Assembly (NCBI RefSeq): GCF_003590835.1
Contig: NZ_QYUQ01000002.1
Coordinates: 2,232,001 to 2,296,000 of the forward strand
Length of the DNA stretch: 64,000 nucleotides
Origin: Noviherbaspirillum sedimenti
GTDB lineage: Bacteria > Pseudomonadota > Gammaproteobacteria > Burkholderiales > Burkholderiaceae_D
Direction: 5' to 3'
The translations under genes were made by a program, and so were the position numbers. Below, one piece after another: positions 7,940-17,214 of the stretch. The notes under the pieces were generated by a model. It was not told the origin of the DNA. It saw nothing but the letters and a program-made list of their open reading frames with translations, and did no database searches. Position 1 is the first letter of the stretch; every line of letters starts with the position of its first letter.

Positions 7940-9595
7940 ATGCGAGACTGGTTCAAATCAGGCACCCCCTGGATCTGGCTGACCGCCGGCGCGGTAGCGC
8001 TGGCGCTCTTGATGGTCGCTGGCGTACTGGGCTTGACCGCCATGCGCGGCCTCGGTCACTTCTGGCCAAAGCCGGTGGCGGAAACCACCTACAAGGAAAA
8101 GGATGGCAGGCAGATTCGCCTGATCGGCGAAATCCGCGAGCGCGAGGAAGTGTCGGTCAAGCGGCTCAAGGAGGCGGGCTTTGACATCGGCGGCGAGCAA
8201 GTGTTCGTCAACCGCCTGCTGGTGAAACTGGGCAACCGCGACGTCAGCGGCGTCGACTTCCGCTGGTTTCCGGAACCGCTGCTGGGGGAAATGCGCTATC
8301 CCGGCGATGTACTCACCATCGAGCGCCACGAATGGGGCAATTTCTACGGCCATCTGAAATCGGTCAAGGAAAACGGCGCCGTGGTTGCGTCCGGCGAGAC
8401 CGCCTGGCCCGAGTTGCAGAAGCGCTTCGAACGCGCCGGCGAACTGTTCAGGAAGATCCACCAGATCGAAAAGGATGACATCGGCGAAATCAACCATGGC
8501 ATCGAACAGTTGCGCCTGCAACAGCGCCGCGCCGAAATCAAGGGCACGCTGAGCGAGGCCGACAAGGCCGCGATGGCGGCACGCAAGCAAAAGCTGGATG
8601 AGCGCTTCGCGGTCGTGCAGCAGGAGTTGCAGGCGCTGCGCGCCGATATCGGCCGCGACTCGCTGGTGGCGGAAGTCATGGATGGCAAGGAAGTGGAAAT
8701 CAAGCTGGCGCTGGTGGCGGACGTCTATCGCGCCAATGCCATGGGCCTGTTCGACAAGATCGGCCATTATTTCCGCAAGATGGGCGAGTTCGCCTTCGAC
8801 GACCCGCGCGAAGCCAATACCGAAGGCGGCATCTTCCCGGCCATCTTCGGCACCGTGCTGATGGTGCTGATGATGTCGGTGATCGTGACGCCCCTGGGCG
8901 TCATGGCGGCGGTGTACATGCGCGAATACGCCAGGCAAGGCCCGCTGATCCGCATGATCCGCATCTCGGTCAACAACCTGGCCGGCGTGCCTTCGATCGT
9001 GTATGGCGTATTTGGCCTGGGCTTTTTCGTGTACTTCTTGGGCGGCAATATCGACCAGCTGTTCTTTGCCGAATCGCTGCCGGCGCCGACCTTCGGCAGC
9101 CCCGGCATCCTGTGGGCATCGCTCACCCTGGCGCTATTGACCCTGCCGGTGGTAATCGTCTCCACCGAAGAGGGCCTGTCGCGGGTGCCGCGTTCGGTGC
9201 GCGAGGGCAGCCTGGCACTGGGCGCAACCAAGGCCGAAACGCTTTGGCGCACCGTGCTGCCGATGACCGGCCCGGCCATGATGACCGGCCTGATCCTGGC
9301 GGTGGCGCGCGCCGCCGGCGAAGTGGCGCCGCTGATGCTGGTGGGCGTGGTGAAGCTGGCGCCGACGCTGCCGCTGGATGGCTATTTCCCGTTCATCCAT
9401 CTCGAGCGCAAGTTCATGCACCTGGGCTTCCACATCTACGACGTCGGTTTCCAGAGCCCCAACGTCGAAGCCGCGCGCCCGCTGGTGTACGCCACCGCCC
9501 TGCTGCTGGTGATCGTGATCATGGTCCTGAACATGACCGCGATCCGCCTGCGCAACCGCATGCGCGAAAAACTCCGCGGCCTGGAATCGGTCTGA
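7940..9595 (+). CDS. pstA: phosphate ABC transporter permease PstA (long form)
   Basis: This 551-residue permease partner of PstC has a first membrane segment at about 12-35. A large soluble insert with a coiled-coil-like stretch (about 150-235) precedes the transmembrane core from about 305 to the end. The coupling motif EGSLALGATKAETLWRTVLP is present, as is the family stretch NNLAGVPSIVYGVFGLG. E. coli PstA has about 300 residues, so this is again the long variant. CGGAG lies 7 bases before the ATG. It forms the phosphate channel with PstC, driven by PstB. Confidence 0.93.
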   Translation: MRDWFKSGTPWIWLTAGAVALALLMVAGVLGLTAMRGLGHFWPKPVAETTYKEKDGRQIRLIGEIREREEVSVKRLKEAGFDIGGEQVFVNRLLVKLGNRDVSGVDFRWFPEPLLGEMRYPGDVLTIERHEWGNFYGHLKSVKENGAVVASGETAWPELQKRFERAGELFRKIHQIEKDDIGEINHGIEQLRLQQRRAEIKGTLSEADKAAMAARKQKLDERFAVVQQELQALRADIGRDSLVAEVMDGKEVEIKLALVADVYRANAMGLFDKIGHYFRKMGEFAFDDPREANTEGGIFPAIFGTVLMVLMMSVIVTPLGVMAAVYMREYARQGPLIRMIRISVNNLAGVPSIVYGVFGLGFFVYFLGGNIDQLFFAESLPAPTFGSPGILWASLTLALLTLPVVIVSTEEGLSRVPRSVREGSLALGATKAETLWRTVLPMTGPAMMTGLILAVARAAGEVAPLMLVGVVKLAPTLPLDGYFPFIHLERKFMHLGFHIYDVGFQSPNVEAARPLVYATALLLVIVIMVLNMTAIRLRNRMREKLRGLESV

Positions 9596-9640
9596 TCGGC
9601 GCCGGCAAACACAACTGAATAATTTATCGAGGTAAAACCC

Positions 9641-10486
9641 ATGCAAACCACAATCCAAACCGCCCTGCCTGGCATGAAGGCAAATGCCGCGATTGCCCAG
9701 CCGACGGCCGGCTTTGCCGGCCTGGTCGATCCGGACGTCGCGCTGAAAGTCAGGAACGTCAACCTGTTCTATGGCCAGACGCAAGCGCTGTACGACGTCA
9801 GCATGGATATCCCGCGCGGCCAGGTGGTCGCCTTCATCGGCCCCTCTGGCTGCGGCAAGTCAACCCTGCTGCGCTGCTTTAACCGCATGAACGACCTGGT
9901 GGACGATTGCCGCGTCGAGGGCCAGATCCTGGTCGATGGCAAGAACGTCTACGAGCGCGGCGTCAATGTGGCCGACCTGCGACGGCGGGTCGGGATGGTG
10001 TTCCAGAAGCCGAACCCCTTCCCCAAGTCGATCTATGAAAACGTCGCCTACGGCTTGCGCCTGCTGGGCATCAAGGACCGCGCCACGCTGGACGAGAACA
10101 TCGAGCGCGCCCTGCGCCAGGCCGCCCTGTGGGATGAAGTCAAGGATCGCCTCGACAGCAGCGGCCTGTCGCTGTCCGGCGGCCAGCAACAGCGCCTGGT
10201 GATCGCCCGCGCGGTGGCGCTGGAACCGGAAGTGCTGCTGCTGGACGAACCCTGCTCGGCGCTCGATCCGATCGCCACGGCCAAGGTGGAAAATCTGCTG
10301 GAAGAATTGAAAACGCGTTACACCATCGTCATCGTCACGCACAACATGCAGCAGGCGGCACGCGTTTCGGACTACACCGGTTTCATGTTCATGGGCAAGC
10401 TGGTCGAATTCAGCGAGACCCAGCAAATGTTCACCCAGCCGGGCAATCAGCAAACGCTGGACTACATCACCGGACGTTTCGGCTAA
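9641..10486 (+). CDS. pstB: phosphate ABC transporter ATPase PstB
   Basis: This 281-residue ABC ATPase has an N-terminal extension of about 30 residues compared with E. coli PstB. Walker A is GPSGCGKST, the Q-loop sits in [19 protein letters not shown], the signature is [14 protein letters not shown], Walker B is [12 protein letters not shown] and the switch His is in [18 protein letters not shown]. The [15 protein letters not shown] stretch is diagnostic of PstB. It powers PstCA and, with PhoU, relays phosphate status to the PhoR sensor. GAGGT lies 7-8 bases upstream of the ATG. Confidence 0.96.
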   Translation: MQTTIQTALPGMKANAAIAQPTAGFAGLVDPDVALKVRNVNLFYGQTQALYDVSMDIPRGQVVAFIGPSGCGKSTLLRCFNRMNDLVDDCRVEGQILVDGKNVYERGVNVADLRRRVGMVFQKPNPFPKSIYENVAYGLRLLGIKDRATLDENIERALRQAALWDEVKDRLDSSGLSLSGGQQQRLVIARAVALEPEVLLLDEPCSALDPIATAKVENLLEELKTRYTIVIVTHNMQQAARVSDYTGFMFMGKLVEFSETQQMFTQPGNQQTLDYITGRFG

Positions 10487-10518
10487 TCCCTGTCTGAACC
10501 AATATGAGAGAAAATCGC

Positions 10519-11217
10519 ATGAGTACTCCACATATCGTCAAATCCTATGACCAGGAATTGCAAACACTGGCTTCCAGCGTCGGTGCCATGGGCGACTTCA
10601 CCGGCGTGCAATTCGCCGACGCCGTCCAGTCGCTGCTGGCGCGCGACACCGTCATGGCGCAACGCGTCATCGATCAGGACCGCATGGTCGATGCGCTGCG
10701 GCGCGATTTGTCCGCCGCCGCCGCCAACGTGATCGCCCGCCGCCAGCCGGTCGCCAACGACCTCGATGAAGTGCTGGCGGAACTGCGCATCGTCGAAGAC
10801 CTGGAACGCATCGGCGACCTGGCAAAAAACATCGCCCGGCGCGCCATCACCATCGCCGCCGAACCGTTGCCCGTAGAAGTCACCGACAAGATCCGCCGCC
10901 TGGCGGCGCTGACTTCGGAGCAGTTGCGCAATGCGATCGACGCGTATATCGCGCACGATGCAGAAAAGGCCCAGGCAATGCCTGCGGATGACGACGAGAT
11001 CGATGCCCTGCACGCCGACATTTTTGCCGACATCATCGCCATGATGAACGCCAGCCAGCAGCAGGTGATCGGACTTGTACATCTGCTGTTTTGCGCGAAA
11101 AACATCGAGCGCATCGCCGACCACGCGACCCATATCGGCGAGGTCGCCTTCCAGTCGGTGAGCAGCCGCCCATCACGGCCACGGCAGTTCCAAACCGACG
11201 GCGGTGTCGGTAATTAA
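10519..11217 (+). CDS. phoU: phosphate signalling protein PhoU
   Basis: This 232-residue all-helical protein has two PhoU repeats with the metal-binding-type motifs EDLERIGDLAKNIAR and KNIERIADHATHIGE. PhoU links PstB to PhoR and represses the Pho regulon when phosphate is plentiful. I chose the ATG at 10519 because GAGAG lies about 8-10 bases upstream; an in-frame ATG at 10504 would carry that site within the gene. It closes the pstCAB-phoU run. phoB and phoR, which often follow, are not in this window. Confidence 0.94.
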   Translation: MSTPHIVKSYDQELQTLASSVGAMGDFTGVQFADAVQSLLARDTVMAQRVIDQDRMVDALRRDLSAAAANVIARRQPVANDLDEVLAELRIVEDLERIGDLAKNIARRAITIAAEPLPVEVTDKIRRLAALTSEQLRNAIDAYIAHDAEKAQAMPADDDEIDALHADIFADIIAMMNASQQQVIGLVHLLFCAKNIERIADHATHIGEVAFQSVSSRPSRPRQFQTDGGVGN

Positions 11218-11235
11218 AGAGGACAAGGGCGGGAC

Positions 11236-11862
11236 ATGCGCTTGGCGAATATCGAGGAATCCGGTGTAACGGTGCCGCCAGACGGTTGCGCTCACGCGGC
11301 CTGCCCCGGCGCCGCCACGCCTCATCCGCCCTACCGCATCCTGCTGCACCATGATGGCCAGGCTTATGTCGCGGAGGTTCCGGAATTGCCCTCCTGCAGG
11401 GGCGTAGGCGAAACGCGCGCTGACGCACTGGCGGCCGCAGAACAGGCCATGGCGACCTGGCTGCAAGAAACTCGCGTGAGTGGCGCGGCATTGCCCGCCC
11501 TGCTGGCACCAGCCGAACTGGCAAGGAATATCAGGGAACGACTTGCCGCTGCCTGCCCGGAACAAATGCCGGTGCCGAGAATGTCTCCGGTCAAACTCTT
11601 GCTGGTCAAAAAATTCGGCAAGATGTCCAATCGCGAGCTTGCTGGCCGCATCGGGCTAAGTGGCCGGGATGCGCCCACCATGCTGTCGGCAGCCGCTTCG
11701 GGCAAAGGCACGCGGCGGGCGCGCTGCGCCATTGCGCTGGCCTTGAATGCACCGCCTTCCCGCCTATGGCCGGAGCGCCCACCGGAAATCGGCCAGGACG
11801 ACGATCGCCTGTATCTTGCCTTGCGCGCCACCGCTGACGCGCGGCCAGCGTCGCCAGCTTGA
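11236..11862 (+). CDS. HicB-like protein without a HicA partner
   Basis: This 208-residue protein has a HicB-type partial RNase H fold at about 33-85 (YRILLHHDGQAYVAEVPELP, then ETRADALAAAEQAMATWLQE). The C-terminal half carries a helix-turn-helix-like stretch, SNRELAGRIGLSGRDAPTMLS. HicB proteins are usually antitoxins encoded beside the small RNase HicA. No HicA-sized gene with the dsRBD-like pattern flanks it, so it is either an orphan antitoxin or has become a DNA-binding regulator. It follows phoU by 18 bp and may be read with the pst operon. Confidence 0.7.
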   Translation: MRLANIEESGVTVPPDGCAHAACPGAATPHPPYRILLHHDGQAYVAEVPELPSCRGVGETRADALAAAEQAMATWLQETRVSGAALPALLAPAELARNIRERLAAACPEQMPVPRMSPVKLLLVKKFGKMSNRELAGRIGLSGRDAPTMLSAAASGKGTRRARCAIALALNAPPSRLWPERPPEIGQDDDRLYLALRATADARPASPA

Positions 11863-11895
11863 CTGCTGCGCTGGACAATATCTCAGACGCCTCTT

Positions 11896-11951
11896 CCGTA
11901 ACACGCTTGTAACCAAGCCGTCACGTCAACGTAATGTTTCTTATCTACACT
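11896..11951 (+). promoter_or_regulatory. PhoB box array and -10 of phoX
   Basis: Four half-sites in an 11-bp register, CCGTAAC (11896), TTGTAAC (11907), CCGTCAC (11918) and ACGTAAT (11929), lead after 10 bp to TACACT (11946-11951), a 4/6 match to -10. The middle pair equals the downstream pstS half-sites. The ATG of phoX follows at 11992. Confidence 0.8.
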
Positions 11952-11991
11952 CCCGCAGGTTATCGCCTTAACCTCAACCGGAGCAAGATGC

Positions 11992-14223
11992 ATGAACAAG
12001 CCCAAGGATCTTCCGCTGACACATATCGATTCTGACGATATTGGCCACAACACTTCGAATAATTCTGAATTCGGCGAAATTCTCAACGCCCGCATCAGCC
12101 GCCGCAATATGCTGCGCGGCGGCGCGGTATCGGCAGTCAGCGCCCTGTTCGGCTCGATCGGTTTGTCCGCCTGCGGCGGCAGCAGCGAAGTGGTCGCGCT
12201 TGCTCCCGTACCACCGGCGCCAGTTGAAAAATTGCTCGGCTTTGCTGCCGTGAGCAAGAGCCTGGCCGACAGCGTCGTCGTTCCCGCCGGCTATACTGCT
12301 TCCATCATCTACGCGTTGGGCGACCCCCTCGCGGCCGCGACGCCGGCCTACAAGAACGACGGCACCGATACCGATTACGACAACCGCGCCGGTGACCATC
12401 ACGACGGCATGGAGTGGTTCGGCTTGTCGGGCACCGGCACGCCGTCGTTGACCTCGGTCGATCGCGGCCTGCTGGGCATGAACCATGAAGCCACGACTGA
12501 CGAAACCAAGGCGTCATTCTTCCTGCATGCAAATGGCGGCACCACCACGCTCCCGCGTCCGGCAGCCGAAGTCGACAAGGAAATTCCAATTCACGGCGTA
12601 GCCATCGTCGAAGTCAAGAAAACCGGCGCAGCCTGGGCCTATGTGAAAGACTCGACGTTCAACCGCCGCATCACGCCGATGACGGTCGCAGAGATTGCCG
12701 GGCCGGCGCGCGGCAATGCGCTGATGACCACCAAATATTCGACCGCCGGCACCACCACGCGCGGCACCATCAACAACTGCGGCACCGGCAAGACGCCCTG
12801 GGGCACGCTGGTCACCGGCGAAGAGAACTGGAACGGCTACTTTACCCGCGGTGCCGCTGACAATGCCGCGCGCGGCAATGACAAGAGCGTGACCTCGCTC
12901 AACCGTTACGGCAAGTCGCAGGGTGGCGCGTCGCGCCATGGCTGGGAGTCGGCTGGCGCCGACGACAAGTACGCGCGCTGGAACATCGGCGTGACCGGCG
13001 CCACCGCCGCCGATGACTATCGCAACGAGATGAACACCTTCGGCTACATCGTCGAGATCGATCCGTACGACAAGACCAAGTCGATCAAGAAGCGCACCGC
13101 GCTGGGCCGCTTCGCGCACGAAAGCGCCGCCTTCGGCAAGCTGGAAGCCGGCAAGCCGCTCGCCGTGTATCAGGGCGACGATTCGCGCGGCGAATACATC
13201 TACAAGTTCGTGTCCAACGCCAACTGGGACCCGGCAGATGCGACTGCTGCCGATCGCATCGCCACCGGCGACAAGTACCTCGATGCCGGCAAGCTGTATA
13301 CCGCCAAGTTCAATGCCGATGGCAGCGGCCAGTGGATCGAGCTCAGCATCAGCAACGCGGCAATCTCCGGCTATGCCGGCTACGCCTTTGCCGACCAGGC
13401 CGATGTGCTGGTCAATGCCCGCCTGGCAGCCGATGCCGTGGGTGCGACCAAGATGGACCGCCCGGAATGGTGTGCCACCAATCCTGCCAACGGCGAGATC
13501 TACTTCACTCTGACCAACAACTCTAATCGCACGGTCAATTCGGCGACCACGCCGCCCGATGCCGCCAATCCGCGTGCCTACACGGACATGAAGGGCGCCA
13601 CCGCCCAAGCGGGTAACCCCAACGGCCACCTGATCCGCCTCCGTGAGGGCGCGGCCGGCGCGGCTGCCACCGCCTTTACCTGGGACGTGTACCTGTTCGG
13701 CGCCGAAGCCAGCGCGAGCAAGTCCCTGGTCAATCTGTCGAGCCTCACCGACGACCAGGACTTTTCCAGCCCGGATGGCCTGGCATTCACCCCCTCGACC
13801 GGCATCTGCTGGATCCAGACCGACGATGGCGCTTACACCGACGTCACCAACTGCATGATGCTGGCGGCATTGCCGGGTCAGATCGGCGACGGGGCTGCGC
13901 AGACGCTGAGCTATACCAAGGCCGATAGCAGCCAGCTCAACGTTACCACCCCTGTCGGCAAGGCGCCGACGGCCGACACCCTGAAGCGCTTCCTGGTCGG
14001 TCCGAAGGCTTCCGAAATTACCGGCATCTGCGAAACTCCGGATGGCAAGGCATTGTTCGTCAATATCCAGCATCCGGGCGAAAGCACAAAGGCAGCCGAT
14101 ATCGGTGATCCGACCAAGTACACCAGCCAGTGGCCGAGCAATGCCGGCTTCGGCGCCGGCAACCGGCCGCGTTCGGCAACCATCGTCATCACCAAGAATG
14201 ACGGCGGCCGCGTAGGTACTTAA
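11992..14223 (+). CDS. phoX: PhoX-family alkaline phosphatase, Tat-exported
   Basis: This 743-residue protein belongs to the PhoX/DUF839 family. A twin-arginine signal starts at about residue 36 (SRRNMLRGG) and runs into LSACGG at about 58-63, which also fits a lipobox, so it may be a Tat-exported lipoprotein. Family stretches include GMNHEATTD, WGTLVTGEENWNGYF, FAHESAAFGKLEAG, RPEWCATNPANGEIYFTLTN and FSSPDGLAFTPSTGICWIQTD. PhoX enzymes use calcium and iron to release phosphate from organic esters. The PhoB array upstream and a 16-bp-stem terminator downstream frame it as a single unit. Confidence 0.92.
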   Translation: MNKPKDLPLTHIDSDDIGHNTSNNSEFGEILNARISRRNMLRGGAVSAVSALFGSIGLSACGGSSEVVALAPVPPAPVEKLLGFAAVSKSLADSVVVPAGYTASIIYALGDPLAAATPAYKNDGTDTDYDNRAGDHHDGMEWFGLSGTGTPSLTSVDRGLLGMNHEATTDETKASFFLHANGGTTTLPRPAAEVDKEIPIHGVAIVEVKKTGAAWAYVKDSTFNRRITPMTVAEIAGPARGNALMTTKYSTAGTTTRGTINNCGTGKTPWGTLVTGEENWNGYFTRGAADNAARGNDKSVTSLNRYGKSQGGASRHGWESAGADDKYARWNIGVTGATAADDYRNEMNTFGYIVEIDPYDKTKSIKKRTALGRFAHESAAFGKLEAGKPLAVYQGDDSRGEYIYKFVSNANWDPADATAADRIATGDKYLDAGKLYTAKFNADGSGQWIELSISNAAISGYAGYAFADQADVLVNARLAADAVGATKMDRPEWCATNPANGEIYFTLTNNSNRTVNSATTPPDAANPRAYTDMKGATAQAGNPNGHLIRLREGAAGAAATAFTWDVYLFGAEASASKSLVNLSSLTDDQDFSSPDGLAFTPSTGICWIQTDDGAYTDVTNCMMLAALPGQIGDGAAQTLSYTKADSSQLNVTTPVGKAPTADTLKRFLVGPKASEITGICETPDGKALFVNIQHPGESTKAADIGDPTKYTSQWPSNAGFGAGNRPRSATIVITKNDGGRVGT

Positions 14224-14250
14224 TCAGCAACTGCGATAGCAGGTTCCGCG

Positions 14251-14294
14251 CGACGGGCTACGGTAATTACCCTTACCGTAGCCCGTCGTTTTTT
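14251..14294 (+). terminator. Rho-independent terminator of phoX
   Basis: A perfect 16-bp stem (14251-14266 with 14273-14288, starting CGACGGGC) closes a 6-base loop and is followed by six T at 14289-14294. It begins 28 bp after the phoX stop and is the strongest terminator in the window. Confidence 0.92.
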
Positions 14295-14793
14295 GAACAG
14301 TTCAACCGGCGCTGGCCAGTGTAACGAGTTGTATGCCTTCGGCGGACGTTCGTTCTCGATCTGGAACGCGGCCACCGGTGCGCGTGTGTATGACTCCGGC
14401 GACGCTTTCGAAACCATCACGTCCACGCTGGCAGGTACGCCTGGCTTCGACTTTACGTTCAACACCGGTCACGACGAATACGCATTCGACGGCCGCAGCC
14501 CCAACAAGGGCCCTGAGCCTGAAGGCGTGGTGCTGCAGCGCTTCGGTGCCAAGGTCTATGCCTTCATCAGCCTGGAGCGCGTCGGTGGCGTGATGGTGTA
14601 TGACGTGACTGCGCCGGCCGCCCCCAAGCATGCGACCTACATCAATACCCGTACCGGCGCCACCGGCGATCTCGGACCTGAGGGCCTGATCGTGATTCCG
14701 GCAGCAAAGTCGCCTAACGGCAAACCTTTGATGGTGGTCGCGAACGAAATCAGCGGCACAACGCGGATTTTCGAAATCAAGCTGACTTACTGA
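14295..14793 (+). pseudogene. C-terminal remnant of a choice-of-anchor I family protein
   Basis: About 165 codons match only the C-terminal end of large secreted choice-of-anchor I proteins, many annotated as alkaline phosphatases. Recognisable stretches are FNTGHDEYAFDGRSPNKGPE, EGVVLQRFG, ERVGGVMVYDVT, LGPEGLIVIPA and VANEISGTTRIFEI. Full-length members have well over 500 residues. Here the reading begins directly after the T-run of the phoX terminator, with no ATG, signal peptide or ribosome site, and the missing part is nowhere in the window. A 5' deletion is inferred. It keeps its stop and its own terminator. Confidence 0.75.
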
Positions 14794-14832
14794 GCAAGGC
14801 ACTGGCCGGCGCATGCCGGTCGTTCGAAAAAG

Positions 14833-14859
14833 CCCCGGGATCCGCTCCAGGGGTTTTTT
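14833..14859 (+). terminator. Rho-independent terminator after the choice-of-anchor remnant
   Basis: CCCC (14833-14836) pairs with GGGG (14850-14853) and, inside one mismatch, GGA pairs with TCC. A run of six T follows at 14854-14859. Confidence 0.7.
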
Positions 14860-14919
14860 ATGTCTTACAGAAATGCTGTGGCCGGCATATCGGCATCCGG
14901 CCTTTCGTCGACGATAGTA

Positions 14920-14953
14920 TTGTCATGGATATGTCATATTTTCAAAATATAAT
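14920..14953 (+). promoter_or_regulatory. PhoB box and consensus -10 of ppk1
   Basis: TTGTCAT (14920-14926), GGAT, ATGTCAT (14931-14937) is a near-perfect 18-bp Pho box. Exactly 10 bp later comes TATAAT (14948-14953), a full -10 consensus. The start near 14960 would give ppk1 a leader of about 150 nt. Confidence 0.85.
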
Positions 14954-15108
14954 TGAAGTTCTTTGCGCCCAAAAAGCAGCTGCCTGCATATCCGGCGTCG
15001 GTGCCCGGCCTGGCGCAGGCGCTGCGGCTGTTATAGTATGATCAATCAAACTTCTGGACGCCGTGCCAGTTCTTATTGCGCAGCCTCATGCCAACATCAC
15101 GGAGCCGC

Positions 15109-17211
15109 ATGGATCAACGTGTAAAAGCCGCCCGCAAGCCCGCAGTCGCCCCGGATGCGGCAGAGATTTTCCTGAACCGCGAATTGTCGCAGCTGGCCTT
15201 CAACCGCCGCGTGCTGGCGCAGGCCGAAGATCCCGAGATTCCCCTGCTGGAGCGGCTGCGCTTCCTGTGCATCGTCAGCAGCAACCTCGACGAATTTTTC
15301 GAAGTACGCATTGCCAGCATGCTGGCGCAGGACCAGCGCGAAGGCAACACACCAGGAACGCCTGGCTTCGTCGAGCCCCTCGAACGCATTGATGAAGAAT
15401 GCCATCAACTGGTTGAACGGCAGTATGCCGTCCTGAACCAGGAAATCCTGCCGCAACTGGCGCTCCACGGTATCCACCTGCTGCGCCACCAGGACCGCAA
15501 TGAAGCGCAACGGGCCTGGGTCAAATCCTATTTCGAACGCGAAGTGCGGCCGCTGCTCACGCCGATCGGCCTGGATCCGGCCCATCCATTCCCCCAGGTC
15601 GTCAACAAGAGCCTGAACTTCATCGTCCAACTGGCGGGCAAGGATGCATTCGGCCGCAGTACGGCCATCGCCATTCTCAAGGCGCCGCGGGTTTTGCCGC
15701 GCATTATCAAGTTGCCGCCCGAGCTGTGCGAGGATGGCATGGCATTTTGCCTGTTGTCGTCGGTGATCCATGCGCATATCGCCGACCTCTTCGCCGGCCG
15801 CGAAGTGCTGGGGTATTCGCAGTTCCGCGTCACCCGCAACAGCGACCTGTGGGTCGACGATGAGGAAGTCAAGAACCTGCGCGAAGCCTTGCAAAGCGAA
15901 TTGCAGACGCGCTCCTTCGGTTTTGGCGTGCGGCTGGAAGTCGCAAAAAATTGCCCCGAGTACCTGTCGCAATTCCTGCTGGAACAGTTTGCCATTCCGA
16001 TGCACCGCCTCTACCATGTCGACGGTCCGGTCAACATGGTGCGCCTGCTCGAACTCGTCGATTACGTCAACGCGCCGACGCTGCGCTTTGCGCCGTTTTC
16101 CCCGTCCTTTCCAGCCCGGCTTGCCGAAGGCGGCATTTTTTCCATTCTCGGCAAGCAGGACGTGCTGCTGCACCACCCTTTCCAGTCCTTCCAGCCGGTG
16201 GTCGATTTCATCCGCAGCGCCGCCAGCGACGCCAATGTGCTGGCGATCAAACAGACCATTTACCGCACCGGCATGAATTCCGACCTGATGGAAGCGCTCA
16301 TTACGGCGGCCCAGCAAGGCAAGGAAGTCACGGTAGTGGTGGAATTGATGGCGCGCTTCGACGAGGAAGCCAACATCAACTGGGCCGAACGGCTGGAACG
16401 GGTCGGCGCCCAGGTGGTGTATGGCGTGGTCGGCCTGAAGACCCATGCCAAGCTGGCGCTGGTGCTGCGCCGCGAGGAAGGCAACCTGCGCTACTATGCT
16501 CACCTCGGCACCGGCAACTACCATCCGACCACCACCAAGTTCTACACCGACTTCGGCCTGCTGACCTCGCGCCCCGAACTGACGCGCGACGTCAATGAAG
16601 TGTTCCTGCACCTGACCAGCCTGGCCAGGCCCAAGAAACTCAACCACCTGTGGCTGGCGCCGTTCGCGCTGCAAAAGGAATTGATCCGCTCGATCCAGAA
16701 CGAAGCGCGCATCGCCCGCGAAGGCCGCCCGGGGCGCATCATCGCCAAGATGAATGCCTTGCTGGACGAATCCGTGATCCGTGCGCTGTATGGTGCTTCC
16801 GACGCCGGCGTCAAGATCGACCTGATCGTGCGCGGCGCCTGCGCCTTGCGCCCGGGCGTGCCGGGACTGTCGGAAAACATCAAGGTGCGTTCGATCATCG
16901 GCCGTTTCCTCGAACATACCCGGATCTTTTACTTCCGCAACGACCTTGCCCACGATGTCTACCTGTCCAGCGCCGACTGGATGAGCCGCAACCTGTTCCG
17001 GCGCATCGAGGTCGCTTTTCCGGTGCTGGACAAGGCGCTCAAGAAGCGCGTGATCACAGAAGGCCTGAACCCCTATCTGAAGGATAACCTGAACGCCTGG
17101 GAACTCGAACCAGATGGCGGCTATCATCACAGGACGCCACGCGGCAAACAAAAACCCTACGGCGCCCAGCAAACCCTGATGCAAACCCTCGGTTCGCCGC
17201 TGGCCAAATAA
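15109..17211 (+). CDS. ppk1: polyphosphate kinase 1
   Basis: This 700-residue protein matches Ppk1 over its full length: N-terminal helical domain (FLNRELSQLAFNRRVLAQA), head domain, and two phospholipase-D-like catalytic domains. Catalytic stretches include GLKTHAKLALVLRRE, YYAHLGTGNYHPTTTKFYTD, LIVRGACALRPG and the final VYLSSADWMSRNL. It makes polyphosphate reversibly from ATP through a phosphohistidine. I chose the ATG at 15109 because GGAG lies 6-8 bases upstream; in-frame ATGs at 15076 and 15088 lack a site. sixA follows after 3 bp. The Pho box at 14920 ties polyphosphate synthesis to phosphate limitation. Confidence 0.95.
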   Translation: MDQRVKAARKPAVAPDAAEIFLNRELSQLAFNRRVLAQAEDPEIPLLERLRFLCIVSSNLDEFFEVRIASMLAQDQREGNTPGTPGFVEPLERIDEECHQLVERQYAVLNQEILPQLALHGIHLLRHQDRNEAQRAWVKSYFEREVRPLLTPIGLDPAHPFPQVVNKSLNFIVQLAGKDAFGRSTAIAILKAPRVLPRIIKLPPELCEDGMAFCLLSSVIHAHIADLFAGREVLGYSQFRVTRNSDLWVDDEEVKNLREALQSELQTRSFGFGVRLEVAKNCPEYLSQFLLEQFAIPMHRLYHVDGPVNMVRLLELVDYVNAPTLRFAPFSPSFPARLAEGGIFSILGKQDVLLHHPFQSFQPVVDFIRSAASDANVLAIKQTIYRTGMNSDLMEALITAAQQGKEVTVVVELMARFDEEANINWAERLERVGAQVVYGVVGLKTHAKLALVLRREEGNLRYYAHLGTGNYHPTTTKFYTDFGLLTSRPELTRDVNEVFLHLTSLARPKKLNHLWLAPFALQKELIRSIQNEARIAREGRPGRIIAKMNALLDESVIRALYGASDAGVKIDLIVRGACALRPGVPGLSENIKVRSIIGRFLEHTRIFYFRNDLAHDVYLSSADWMSRNLFRRIEVAFPVLDKALKKRVITEGLNPYLKDNLNAWELEPDGGYHHRTPRGKQKPYGAQQTLMQTLGSPLAK

Positions 17212-17214
17212 GCC

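Noticed and set aside
12514..14073. 519-codon minus-strand frame over phoX
   Set aside because: Shadow of phoX; no recognisable domain and no ribosome site.
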